Shown here: one piece after another, positions 53,828-64,000 of the stretch | Layout of the letters: each line of letters begins with the position of its first letter | Position numbering within the stretch: position 1 is the first letter of the stretch | Assembly (NCBI GenBank): GCA_032164245.1 | Contig: JAVMKO010000005.1 | Location: 43,800,133 to 43,864,132 of the forward strand | Reading direction: 5' to 3' | DNA from: Sternotherus odoratus | Taxonomy: Eukaryota > Chordata > Testudines > Kinosternidae | DNA length: 64,000 bases | Notes under the pieces: model-generated | The model's database searches: none | Seen by the model: the letters and a program-made list of their open reading frames with translations, nothing else | Told to the model about the DNA's origin: nothing | Position numbers and translations under genes: made by a program

Positions 53828-53993
53828 GGGGCAGAGGGTTGGGGTATGGAGGGGGCTCTGGCTGGGACTGGGGATGAGGTGGTTGGGGTGTTGGAGGGGC
53901 TCAGGGATAGGGCAGAGGGTTGGGATGTGGGGGGAGGGCTCTGGCTGGGGCTGGAGATGAGGGGTTTGGGGTGCTGGAGTGGCTCAGGGCCTG
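53828..53993. repeat. G-rich minisatellite, about 82-bp unit
   Basis: Two clear copies of a unit with GGGCAGAGGGTTGGG, GGGCTCTGGCTGGG and GGATGAGG, followed by decayed copies to about 54130. The sequence up to about 54640 stays G-rich with no recognised gene. Confidence 0.75.
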
Positions 53994-54650
53994 AGTAGAG
54001 GATTGGGGAGTGGTGGGGGCGGTAAGCTCTTGCTGGGGTATGGGCTCTGGGGTGGGGCAGGGCTGGGGATGAGTTTGGGACGGGTGCAGGCAGGCTGCTC
54101 TGGGACTGGGGCCAGAGAGGAGGACTCCCTCCATCCCTTTCCCTGCCAGCAGCAGCAAGCTCTGGGGCAGGGACCCCCCTTTCCTGCTCCCCCAGCAGCA
54201 AACTCACTCACCCATCACTGACAGTGGAAGATGGCGGGCACTAGGACCCAGCGGCGGCAGTTGCTGCAAGGAGGCAACATGTTGCTGCAGGGAAGAGAAG
54301 GGAGGCTTCTGACTGCCCCTGTCTGCGGAAGGTCTAAGGAGGCAGCAAGGGGAGGCCGGGGGACCCATGGGGGAGGCGCGGGGGGAGGGGGCAGCCGGAG
54401 CCAGGTTTCGACGGGGGGGGGCGCTCTCTGCCCTGGCGCTGGCTGCATGGTGGGCCCCCGCCCCTGCAGCATGCTCCGGGCAGCAGAGAGCTCTCTGGCC
54501 GGGGGACGCAGCCCACCTTCCCCTGACTCTGCCAGAGGGGAGGGTGCGGAGAGGGCTCTCTGCTGCCCCGACTTCCTCTGCCGGTGCAGCTGGGGCCGGG
54601 GCTTGGGGCTCCACTGGCAGGGATTAGGGTCGGGGCCGGCTGCTGGTGCA

Positions 54651-54839
54651 GTGTCTTATACTGCTCCTTGTATGAATGTGCTACCGTAGCAGTTCCTCAT
54701 AGTTAGGGTGTAAGGAAGTGTTACCATATAAAGCTACCGTGGAAAACTGCTACCAAATGTACCGGTAGCATTTTCTTGCATTCTGTAGTGTATTATACTG
54801 TTCCCCGTAGGAATGTGCTACTGTAGCAGATCCTCATAG
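54651..54839. repeat. duplicated 50-bp segment
   Basis: The segment at 54651-54702 (TTATACTGCTCC, GAATGTGCTACCGTAGCAG) recurs at 54788-54839 with a few changes. Between them is a short inverted repeat GCTACC/GGTAGC. Confidence 0.75.
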
Positions 54840-55299
54840 GTACATGTGCGCATACAAAAAACCCACTTTGATCAAATAAAAATCTCTCATCCCCCACTAC
54901 AAACTATTTCTGCAAATACTGGTGTCTCAGTCCCACTGGGGCAACTGCAAACCCCCGTTGCCCCTGCCTGTGCTGGATTTTACCCTCTGTCACCCTCTGC
55001 CAGTACCTCACTCCGGGGCTTAACTCCCTCTCCCTCCGGACCCCTGATTTTGCCCATTCACCCCTTTGTTAATCCTTTCATCAGCTGCTTGACCCACCTT
55101 GACCAGTTCATTTCTGCCGCCTGCTGAGACCCCGGCCACCCATTTCCTCCATTTTGCCCCCTTTGCCACTTTTTAAGCCCTGTGAACAGCAGTCAGCAGA
55201 ATCTTATGGCTAATAAAGGCGGAGAGAAGGGCAGTGGCTACAGCCGATGTTATTGAGCATGCTATTTGAATCTTGATGGCTCTCATCAACTAGGATGGC

Positions 55300-55904
55300 T
55301 CTGCTTCTTGTGTAGGTGTGTGCTGCCAAGTGGGTAATGACGTCTTACAGTGACATGTGATCATGTTATCTGAACTGGAATCCATCTTTAAACTAATGCT
55401 TTTCTATTTAGAAGGAGGGGTGGGGCTATCACTTACGATCACTCAAAATCTATCTTTTGTAGTTAAAAAACTTGTTTTTGCTTTATTTACACTAAGAGAG
55501 TTGGAGTGAAATGCATGGGAAATCATAGCTCAAGGGGCAAAGGCCATTGCATATTCCTCTCCACATGCGGGGGGGGGGGGGGAACTATATGATCTTACAT
55601 TGTACAATTTCTTGTTCAGCGCAAGACAGTATAATTTTGGGTTTATGCTCCAGAGGGAGGGTGTATCTGGGGAGCTGAGAGTTAACTCAGCTTTAGTCTT
55701 TCTATTGTTTGTGCAGTGGTTAGTCTGAGCCCTGGCATGTAACTGCAGCTTGGTGTGTCCCTACCTCTGTGAATGCTGATCAAAGTGTAGGACTGGGAGT
55801 GGGTCTGCAGATTTTCACAGCTTCACAGTAAGAGAGGGAGCCCAGTCTGGAGGATCAGAGGGCTCAGTGGTACCCCAGTTCCCAGGGGGAGGAACCTGTC
55901 ACAG
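55300..55904 (+). mobile_element. LTR 3' fragment
   Basis: Contains ATCACTCAAAATCTATCTTTTG (compare ATAATCACTTAAAATCTATA at 37230) and ends GAACCTGTCACA, like the LTR end at 7791. Includes a G run near 55570. The 5' boundary is not defined. 55905-56346 is unassigned. Confidence 0.5.
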
Positions 55905-56346
55905 CAACTTTACAAGAGTAATCAGAAAACAGGGTAAATTCAGAGAACTTACCAACAGAATAACCTAAAGAGTGGCCTGTGTTTGTACAGTTCCTGGCAC
56001 AATGGGCACCCTAGGTACTACCGTAATGATAACAATAAATACCATCAGCGAGGACTGGAGATGTAGAGTGCTCTCAAGTCACCCCACCAGGGAGTATATG
56101 ATACGTAGGTCAAAATGTTCAAAAGTGCCCACTCAACAGGGATAGCTCATTTTTTAAGAGACCAAATGGAGACACCTGGGACCAGAGTGCTGGGAACACC
56201 AGCTGGAGCATGAGGGACACCTAAGTCCTGTTCCTGTGCCCATTGAAATGAGGGTAAAACTCCTACTGGGGCTTCAAAAGAAGTGTTGAAAGGAAAACCT
56301 GGATATACAGTCCCATATGACAAAGCAAAACAGAAGCAACTCGCAC

Positions 56347-57159
56347 CCTTTGATGGGGCAGAGCGGCCCCGCACTGCTACCGCAGGGGCTAACCCTTCTC
56401 TCTGGGCTGAGGAAGCCATGCCCCGGAAGCTCTGCTGGGCATGCTCCAGCTGGAGATCCAGTATTAAAGTCTGTGGACCTGCTCAGTTGGGGCTGACCAC
56501 TGGAAGGGAAGGACGCTTGATACCAGCTCCTGCGGAGGGCCAGCCAGGATCCGTGGTTCCAGAGGCCAGCTCAGCTGAGATGCCGCATGAGGCCCTGCTC
56601 GACATCGGCCCAGAAGGGGAACGCACCAAAGGACCCCTGGATGCTGAAGGCAAGGCAGTGGGGGTAGGAAGTGACCCAGGGAACTTTTAAAGGTGCACAC
56701 CCACGCTCGGTGTGCTGTGGGTGGATCCCCACCGAGCTAGGGGCAAGGGAAGGTGAGCCTTGGGTCGGAATCCGGTGGAGTGGGTGGGCCCGGGGTCCCC
56801 CTGCAGCCACTAGACCGCACTACCCCGCCTGCGAGGGGACTGTATAGACTCTGGCCCTTGAGCCACGCTGCCCCGAGAGAGGGGAACTACTGCATAGACT
56901 CTGGCCATTGGGCCACATTACCCTGCAACTGGGAGACGGCATACAGACTCTGGCCATTGGGCCATGCTGCCCTGAGAGAAGGGAGGGACTGAATGGGTAT
57001 GAACTCCGGCTATTAGGCCACACTGCCCTGAGACTGCATAAACTCTGGCCCTTAGCCCATACTGCCCCGTGATCAGGGGGAGATCAGAGAGTGGCCAAGG
57101 TCCGCTGCCACACCCCACCCCTGCCACAAGGGGTGCTGCGGAGCAGGACCCACCACAAC
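56347..57159 (+). mobile_element. 5' LTR of the Gmr1-like element
   Basis: Aligns with the 3' LTR from GGGCAGAGCGGCCCC to the GGTGCTGCGGAGCAGGACC end. The first few bases are decayed compared with TGTGTGACAGG. It carries fewer copies of the 50-bp internal repeat, explaining the shorter length (about 813 against 916 bp). Confidence 0.85.
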
Positions 57160-57184
57160 TGGCATAGTTGACAGGATTTGAACC
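57160..57184 (+). other. tRNA-Ser primer binding site
   Basis: TGGCATAGTTGACAGGATTT directly follows the LTR. It matches the complement of the tRNA-Ser 3' end (TGGCGTAGTCGGCAGGATTC) with only transitions, and the match runs on into GAACC. The changes are those expected from methylation decay of CpG sites plus one more. Confidence 0.8.
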
Positions 57185-57214
57185 GGTCCTGAAGTAAGGA
57201 CCCAGGGATGCGAG

Positions 57215-58240
57215 ATGGAGTTTGAGAAGCTCCTAAAGTGGCTGCTGGACAACCAGCAACAACAGGCAGCACAACAGCAGCACCAGCAAAGGCAGTTGCT
57301 CCAACAGCAAGCAGCACAGCAGCAACAGCAAGCAGCACAGCAGCAGGAGCAACAGCTGATACGGGCGCTGACCGTCCAGCAACAAGCCAGCCAAGAAAGA
57401 CTGTTTCAACAGATGACCACGCTGATGGGACGTAGTTGGGGGCGGGAGCAGTTGGGGGCGGGACCAGTGATGACCTCGGGGGACTACCAGTACGCCTAAG
57501 GAAGATGGGACCAGGGGATGACCTCGAGGCTTTCCTCATGATGTTCAAACGCGTCGCGACAGCAGTCCAACAGCCCAGCGTACATTGGGCCACTATCCTA
57601 GCCCCTTACCTAACGGGCCTGGCCCAGGTCGCTTATAGGAATCTGGACCCGCAAGAGACACTGGATTATGCTAAGGTAAAGGCAGCCATCCTGGACCAAA
57701 TAGTTAATACCCGGAGACTTACTGCCAGCGACTCCGCAGAGAACGATACGTACCAGGGGCTAGACCCCGCGCAGTAGCACAGCGGTTCTGTGATCTCTGT
57801 TGGAGGTGGATGGAACCTGAACACCGGACAAGTGGCCAGGTGGCTGAAATGGTGGCCCTGAAGCAGTTCCTCCAGATCCTCCCTGTTGGGGGGAGGAAGT
57901 GGGTGCAGCGACACCAACCAAAGTCCCTCATGGAAGCCACCTCCCTCATGGAGTATTACCTGGCAGCGGAAGGAGAACAGAATGCTGGTTCCAACGCAGA
58001 CCGCGTGGGTGAGCGGAACCCGGCTCCGGCCCAGGGGGCGCATAAGTCGGAAGGGAGGAACCCCTGGGGGTCTACACGACAACCAGGGACCCTGCCGATG
58101 CGCAATGCAAGGGGCCCACAGGGGACGAACAGCCCGCAGGGCCTGGATGACTCGCCACCAAGGCAAAATACTCACCAAAGCATCCCACCCGCAGAAGGAA
58201 AGAGGGACCGCTGTTATGAGTGTACATGGACTGTAACTAT
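57215..58240 (+). pseudogene. gag of the Gmr1-like element
   Basis: Starts MEFEKLLKWLLDNQQQQ, a Gln-rich coiled coil. SCAN-like capsid follows in a second frame (DLEAFLMMFKRVA, ATILAPYLTGLAQVAYRNL) and a third (MVALKQFLQILPVGGRKWV, QRHQPKSLMEATSLMEYYL). The knuckle begins CYEC near 58213 but the middle is deleted, leaving it unable to fit CX2CX4HX4C. At least three frame changes. Same architecture as the gag at 42553-44251. Confidence 0.85.
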
Positions 58241-58293
58241 GGACAGGTTTGGGCTGCCGGCCAACGTGCCAGGAAGTGCGAGCTGGGTAGATC

Positions 58294-58745
58294 GTGGTGC
58301 CAGTGAAGGTGGAGGGGATGCCCAACGTGGCCCTGGTCAACTCCGGATGCAGCCAGACAGTCATCCGGGAAGGGCTGGTAGAGCTCACCGGCCCTAAGGG
58401 AGCCCCCATATGCCTGCAGTGTATTCACGGGGACGTGAAACCCTACCTCACTGTTTGGGTGCAGCTTGAGACGGCACAGCAGGGAGGGCGGTGCCTAGTT
58501 GGGGTGGCCCCAAAGTTAGCGTACCCAGTGATTCTGGGGTGGGACTGGCCAGGCTTTGCTGAGCTCCTGCAAGAATGGAGTACCCAGCCGGTGAGGAGGA
58601 AGGGGGTGCGGGCCGAGAGACCGGGACTGCTGGGCCAAGACACACCAGGTGACCCCTTGGAAGGGCCTTCGGAGGTCCCCGATGTAGACAGAGTCCATCA
58701 AGACACCCCCCCCCCGAAGCCTGGCCTAGAGAAGACCAGGAGTGG
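58294..58745 (+). pseudogene. aspartic protease of the Gmr1-like element
   Basis: VPVKVEGMPNVALVNSGCSQTVI is the active-site region, with NSG in place of DSG. A strand and PVILGWDWPGF follow, matching the C-terminal G[RW]D motif of this family. The linker to integrase is Pro-rich. Confidence 0.75.
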
Positions 58746-59955
58746 TTGGACATCGACACGGACTTCTTAGAAGAGCAAAGGGGGGATGCAACCCTTAGCA
58801 GGGCCTGGGAGCAGGCAACGAGTACCCCTGAGGGGGAGGAGGGACCACCTAGATGCTGGCAACAAGGCCCCCGCTTCGAGATCCAGAACAATCTGCTCTA
58901 CCGAGTAGTGCCAGAACCACAAACAAAGGAAGAACTGCATCAGCTATTGATCCCAAGGCGGTTCCGGTGGCGCTTACTTCACTTAGCTTACTTGGTGCCA
59001 TGGGCTGGGCACCTGCGGAGGGAGAAGACACTGCAAAAGGTGGCCCAGAGGTTCTTTTGGCCAGGCATCCACCAGGAGGTACGGGACTACTGCTCCTCTT
59101 GCCCACAGTGCCAGAAAGCAGGGCCGAAGGGAGTACCGAAAGCCCTCCTCGTACCTATGCCCGTGATCGGAACACCTTTTGAGCGTATTGGTCTGGACTT
59201 GGTGGGGCTCTTGGAAAAGAGCAGCTCAGGCCACAAGTACATCCTGGTGGTGGTCGACTATGCTACGCGCTACCCAGAGGCAGTGCCATTACGGACCACC
59301 ATGGCCCCAGTTATCGCTAACGAACTCTTGCAGATCTTTGCCTGGTGGGACTGCCACGGGAAATAATGACGGACCAGGGGACCAATGTAACCTCGAGGTT
59401 GATGGCAGAATTATGCCATCTATTGAATATCCGCGTCCTGAGGACCTCAGTCTACCACCCTCAGACGGATGGGTTGGTAGAGAGATTTAACGGTACCCTG
59501 AAATCCATGCTGAGGAAGTTTGTAGAAGACGACCCCTGACACTGGGATAAGCTACTCCCCGCACTCCTCTTCGCCGTATGAGAGGTGCCACAAGCTTCTA
59601 CCGGGTTTTCCCCCTTTGAACTCCTATATGGGTGGAGACCTGGGGAATCCTAGACCCCTGAAAGAAACCTGGGAAGAACAGGAGGCCCGGGTTAGGGGAA
59701 CAGCCCAATATATACTCCACCTACGGGAATGGCTCTGGGAACTAGGAACCCTAGCACGGGAGAACCTGGAGAAGGCTCAGCGGTGCCAAGAAGCCCAGTA
59801 CAATAAGGGGGTGAAAGTGAGGAGTTTTGAGCCAGGAGATCGGGTCCTCTTGTTGCTACTCTCCTTGGAGTCCAAATTGTTGGCCAAGTGGCAAGACCCC
59901 TTCGAGGTAACAAGACGAGTAGGGTCGGTTGACTATGAGATTCGACTGTCGTGAC
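58746..59955 (+). pseudogene. integrase of the Gmr1-like element
   Basis: Inserts the DNA copy in the host genome. The zinc-binding HHCC domain is seen in HLAYLVPWAGHLRREKTLQK and CSSCPQC. The catalytic core has GLDLVG (first Asp), MTDQGTNVTS (second Asp) and DGLVERFNGTLK (Glu), so D, D and E are all present. The C-terminal part shows KAQRCQEAQYNKGVKVRSF and EPGDRVLLLL. A frameshift lies near 59345 and stops at 59537 and 59580. It lies between protease and RT. Confidence 0.88.
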
Positions 59956-60169
59956 GGAGGAGAGACACCCAGATATACCTCCTCAAATCCTGGAAAGATG
60001 AAGAAGGCTTGATGATCCATATCCCCCCCCCCCCCCCGAACCAGAGCTGGGGCCAGTGGCCGGCGAACCGCAGGAATCAGGGGCAGCCACTGTAGGCCAG
60101 GAACTCAGCCCTGAGCAGCAGATCCAGATGCAAAGGTTGGTATCTGCCTTCCCCACGGTTCTGTCACCC

Positions 60170-60915
60170 CAGCCAGGGAGAACCACATTGACCAGCCATC
60201 ACATTGTCACCATCCCCGGCCACAAGGTGAGGGAGAACCATTGACCACTCCCCAAGAAGATGTGGGAGATGGTGCTGAAAGAACTCGAGGCAATGCTGGC
60301 CCTAGGCGTGGTTGAGGAATCAAGAAGTGAGTGGTGGGGCCCAATAGTACTTGTGCCCAAACCAGACGGGTTGGTAAGATTCTGCATCAACTTCCGCAAG
60401 GTGAATGCAATCTCTCTTTTTGATGCCTACTCCATGCATCATGGGTGAGTTGTTGGAACGATTGGGGAAGGCAGAATTCATTTCCACCCTAGACCTGACG
60501 AAGGGGTATTGGCAGATCCCTTTGATGCCCACCTCCAAGGAGAAGACAGCTTTTCCGACACCTTTTGGCCTCTACCAGTTTACGATGATGTCTTTCGGGT
60601 TACATGGGGGCCGCGGCCACATTCCAGCAGCTCATGAACCAGATAGAGTCCCCATAGTGCGTATGCAGTGGCATACATTGACGACATTGTCCTTTTTAGT
60701 ATCAACTGGAAGGAACACCTCCAACACCTTGCCAACGTACTACGAGCCCTGGGAGAAGCCGGCCTCACAGCGAACCCAGCCAAGTGTCACTTAGGCCAAC
60801 GTGAAGTGACCTACCTGAGCTACATGGTAGGCCGGAGCAGACTCTGCCCCTTGGCAGACAAAGTGGAAGCTTTAAGAAGTTACCCTACACCTACGACCAA
60901 GAGACAAGTATGACA
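60170..60915 (+). pseudogene. reverse transcriptase of the Gmr1-like element
   Basis: LALGVVEESRSEWWGPIVLV, RFCINFRKVNAIS, ISTLDLTKGYWQIPL, TPFGLYQFTMMSFGL and the intact catalytic YIDD box near 60674, followed by NPAKCHLGQREVTYL and PTPTTKRQV. Stops at 60242 and 60912 and frame shifts near 60425 and 60610 break it. A C run at 60026 marks the decayed spacer upstream. Confidence 0.88.
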
Positions 60916-61468
60916 GTTCTTGGGCTTGGCCGGATACTACCGCCGGTTTGTCCCCAATTTGGCCATGCTTGCTGCCCCCCTCACTGACCTGATGAGGAGT
61001 TCCCAGCCAAAGAAGGTCCAGTGGTCAGCAGACTGCGAGAAAGCCTTCAATGCCCTGAGGGAACGGTTAATCCAGGAACCAATATTGGTACAGCCTGACT
61101 TTTCGAGGCCCTTTATCCTGCAGACCGATGCCTCAGAGTTAGGACTTGGAGCAGTGTTGTCTCAAGAGGAGGGGGGAGAAGAACACCCCATCTTATACTT
61201 GAGCCGTAAGTTGTTCTCTTGAGAGATGTGGTATTCCACCATAGAGCGGGAGGCCCTGGCAGTCAAGTGGGTGATAGATGCGCTACAGTACTACCTGTTG
61301 GGGAACACCTTCTCCTTGGTGACGGATCACGCACCCCTTAGGTGGATAAATAATATGAAAGACGCGAACATGCGGATTATGCGGTGGTACCTGTCCCTCC
61401 AACCCTATACCTTCCGGGTGTCGCATCGGCCGAGGAAGGCCCATGGGAATGCAGATTTCTTCTCCTGA
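60916..61468 (+). pseudogene. RNase H and connection of the Gmr1-like element
   Basis: QFLGLAGYYRRFVPN opens the connection; RNase H shows ILQTDASELGLGAVLSQ (first Asp), REALAVKWVIDALQYYLLG (Glu) and LVTDHAPLRWI (Asp), and ends RKAHGNADFFS. One in-frame stop lies at 61219-61221. The stop at 61466 ends pol, a short distance before the purine tract. Confidence 0.85.
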
Positions 61469-61526
61469 GTCAGGGAAGAGGAGGGAGAAGGGAGGTCCCA
61501 GGGACAGCTGGCTCCTGCGGCTGTTT

Positions 61527-61541
61527 TAAGGGGGGGGGGAG
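61527..61541 (+). other. polypurine tract
   Basis: AAGGGGGGGGGAG right before the TGTGTGACAGG start of the 3' LTR. Confidence 0.8.
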
Positions 61542-62457
61542 TGTGTGACAGGGCGGAGTGGCCCCACACTGGTACCGGAGGGGTTAACCCTTCTCTCTGG
61601 GCTGAGGAAGCCACGCCCTGGAAGCTCTGCTGGGCATGCTCCAGCTGGAGATCCAGTATAAAAGTCTGCGGAGCTGCTCAGTTGGGGCTGACTGCTGGAG
61701 GGGAAGGACGCTTGCTACCAGCTCCTGCAGAGGGCCAGCCAGGATCCGTGGTTCCAGAGGCCAGCCCCAGCCAAGACGACGTGTGAGGCCCTGCTCGACA
61801 TCAGCCCAGAAGGGGAACAAAGGACCCCTGGATACTAAAGGCAAGGCAGTGGGGGTAGGAAGTAACCCAGGGAACTTTTAAAGGTGCACAACCATGCTCA
61901 GCGTGTTGCGGGTGGATCCCCACTGAGCTGGGGCAAGGGAAGCCCCCCAACAGGTGAGCCCTGGGTCAGGACCCGGTGGCGTGGATGGGCCCGGGTCCCA
62001 CTACCCCTGCAGCCACTTCCGCATGGGTGGGGGGGGGGGGCGCATTACACCACCTGTGAGGGGACTGTATAGACTCTGGCCCTTGGGCCATGCTGCCCTG
62101 AGAGAGGGAAGCTACTGCACAGACTCTGGCAATTGGCCATGCTGCCCCGAAGGAGGGGAACTACTGCATAGACTCTGGCCATTGGGCCATGCTGCCCCGA
62201 GAGAGGAGAGCTACTCCATAGACTCTGGCCATTGGGCCACATTACCCTGCAACTGGGAGATACCATACAGACTCTGGTTGTTGGACAACATTGCCCCGAG
62301 AGAGGGGAGGGATGAACTCCAGCCACACTGCCCTGAGACTGCATAAACTCTGGCCCTTAGCCCATACTGCCCCGTGATGAGGGGGAGATCAGAGTGGCCG
62401 AGGTCTGCCACCACACCCCTGCCACAAGGGGTGCTGCGGAGCAGGACCTGTCACACA
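61542..62457 (+). mobile_element. 3' LTR of the Gmr1-like element (916 bp)
   Basis: Perfect 11-bp inverted termini TGTGTGACAGG and CCTGTCACACA. ATCCAGTATAAAAGTC near 61651 supplies a TATA box. It holds a tandem repeat at 62070-62290. Confidence 0.93.
62070..62290. repeat. 49-50-bp tandem repeat within the LTR
   Basis: AGACTCTGG recurs at 62071, 62121, 62170, 62220 and 62269, giving periods of 49-50 bp. The 5' LTR has fewer units at 56830-57000, so copy number changed after or during replication. Confidence 0.88.
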
Positions 62458-64000
62458 TCCCTAACTCCAACACTGCAGGAGGACACCAAGCAACAGCAAT
62501 TGCAATCTGAAAGGTGAATGTTTCCCACTGTTATGATCAGCTGAAAATAGACATTAGAATGTAAACTATTATGCAATTTAAAATTTTGGCACCTACTATA
62601 ATACTGCCATTCAGACCTTAAAAGTGCAATTACTTTGTTGATAGAGGGACTATAGTTAGGACACATTTATTGCTCATCCCATAACTCCTCAGCATCTCCA
62701 GATTCTAATATTCTAATTTCTAATATTGTTTATGGCTCCTCTATAAATGCAGACTATTAACATACTCCATCCCTTTGGTCTACAACAGCCTTGCCTTTAT
62801 TCTGGTTTGGTTTCCTAGGTATAATGAATGTTTGGTCATACCCCAACTGCACACTTCAGGATTTTTCTCTGGAAGGGAAAGAAAGGAAGAACTCTGTACC
62901 CCCACCAAAGACATTCCCTGAAGAGCACACTGAGCAGAAAAGAACAAGACAATCTTGTCTTGTGAAATCGACAGCAGGACCTGTCATTTCAAGCCTGGCC
63001 TACTGAGAAAGAGCAGCTTGCCACTGCGGTGGGAAGTGGCCGAAAGCCTGCAGTGATAAGTCAGGAGCTCTGTTTTAATAGATCAGAAGCATTTGCTCCC
63101 TTCAAGTCATGAAAGAGCTATTTTTACTGCCACAGCTGTGTTCAGGAATTGGGGGCTTGACATTTTCTTCCTGTTTGATGTTTGGTCATTTTAAACCTTT
63201 TCCTGTTCTGCTAACACCAGAGTAGTGAAAACTATTCTTCTGGCATTCTTCTTTTGTAAACCTATTAGTGTAGAGAGAGTGAGAAGTGTGTCAAACCACA
63301 GGAGAAATGGCCTGGCTTAGACCAAACATGCTCAAAGCAGCTTTTCACCCCTGTTTTAAAGGCACTCTTTAGATCAACCAGTCCTGAAATTGGGATGTTG
63401 CTGTGGTTTCTGAAGCCAGCTCAGTTATAGGAGAACTGTTCTCAGTACATCCCAGCAGGAATTACTCTGCAACATTCTCCCATCAGACACAGGATCAGTG
63501 CTGGTGTTGATGCCATCCGCCCATGCTTCACTGCTGCTGGCTGGAGAATGGGAGTCAAAATAGCACCACACACTAAGAGTTTATTCCATCTTCACAAATA
63601 TTCCAATCTGAAAAGGGAGCGTGTCGCTATCCCACTGTTACTGAGCCTCAGGAACTTGCTCCATAGTAGAGCTGGCGTGGAACCCACAACTCCTGGCCCC
63701 CATATTCTAACCAAGAGACCATGGTATCACAAGAGGGGCAGAAACATCACAGGAAAGACGGTTGGTATCATGGCTTTTCTCACCCTGTTCAACCATGTGG
63801 AGGGTCACCAGAGACCTCATGAGCCCTGTCCATTCCAGACGTAGGATATCTCTAAACATGGATAAAAACTCTGTGGCTGGCCCAGGTCAGCTGGCTCAGG
63901 TTCATGGGGCTCATGCTTCATGGCTGCAATAATCATGATGTACATATCTGGGCTCGGACTGCAGCCTCCACTCTCCCTGGCTCCTAGAGCATGGGCTCCA
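62458..64000. other. unassigned BSN intron sequence
   Basis: No gene, repeat or RNA recognised. Frames at 62791-63006 and 63548-63844 lack conserved motifs, splice context or homology I can name. Confidence 0.5.

Larger units (their letters stand above)
56347..62457 (+). mobile_element. Gmr1-like Ty3/gypsy retrotransposon, both LTRs, integrase before RT
   Basis: 5' LTR 56347-57159, tRNA-Ser primer site, gag, protease, integrase, RT, RNase H, purine tract, 3' LTR 61542-62457. Integrase (58930-59950) precedes RT (60230-60910), the reverse of ordinary gypsy elements and the hallmark described for Gmr1-like elements of deuterostomes. Several frameshifts and stops make it inactive. A possible degenerate 5-bp target duplication (ACCCT left, TCCCT right) would set the LTR start at 56350. 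Confidence 0.9.

Noticed and set aside
57160..57184. tRNA-Ser gene fragment
   Set aside because: Only the 3' end complement is present and it sits exactly at an LTR end; it is a primer binding site.

Overview
The window looks like a piece of a vertebrate, most likely sauropsid and probably turtle, genome. It carries two exons of one host gene on the minus strand, set in introns almost entirely built from nested retrotransposons and DNA transposons. The host gene is BSN (Bassoon, presynaptic active-zone scaffold). The giant exon lies at 17432-24268 (2279 open codons) and the preceding exon at 28921-29361 (147 codons, starting in the second zinc finger). Both have consensus splice sites and join in phase 0. 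No other BSN exon was recognised, so the rest of the window is intron (at least 17.4 kb downstream of the giant exon and at least 34.6 kb upstream of 29361). The turtle-like call rests on the abundance of CR1 LINEs, an intact DIRS element, gypsy elements with SCAN-like Gag, and hAT/Tigger MITEs. It is inference.

Layout. 1-1171: 3' part of a CR1 LINE. 1172-5968: decayed class I endogenous retrovirus with 3' LTR. 5969-7791: LTR and gag pieces of SCAN-Gag gypsy elements, one carrying a palindromic MITE. 7792-16600: body of another SCAN-Gag element, cut open by a TA-flanked MITE (8612-9235), a structurally complete DIRS retrotransposon (9911-15773, minus strand) and a second TA-flanked MITE (16059-16343). 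17432-29361: BSN exons; the intron between them holds a CR1 fragment and a solo LTR with target duplication. 30275-37524: second solo LTR, minus-strand CR1 with a MITE inside, and the 3' end of another LTR element interrupted by a retroposed inverted repeat. 37525-42350: gamma-like retrovirus (LTR, tRNA-Arg primer site, a leader with six repeated hairpins, gag, protease, RT), fused to a small gag-only LTR element (42350-44740). 46411-47453: third solo LTR. 47775-51840: retroviral env/LTR remnant split by two hAT elements. 52376-55904: CR1, hAT, minisatellite and LTR fragments. 56347-62457: a Gmr1-like gypsy element with both LTRs and the order gag-protease-integrase-RT-RNase H, i.e. integrase ahead of RT. 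62458-64000: no recognised feature.

The most notable items are the Gmr1-type gene order with SCAN-like Gag, a pol-less partner element with an open 490-codon gag, the near-intact DIRS with almost identical inverted repeats and a circle-junction region, and the repeated hairpins of the retroviral leader. The retroviral and gypsy copies are broken by frameshifts, stops and lost catalytic residues; the DIRS is not visibly broken. No rRNA, tRNA gene, CRISPR array or bacterial feature was seen.
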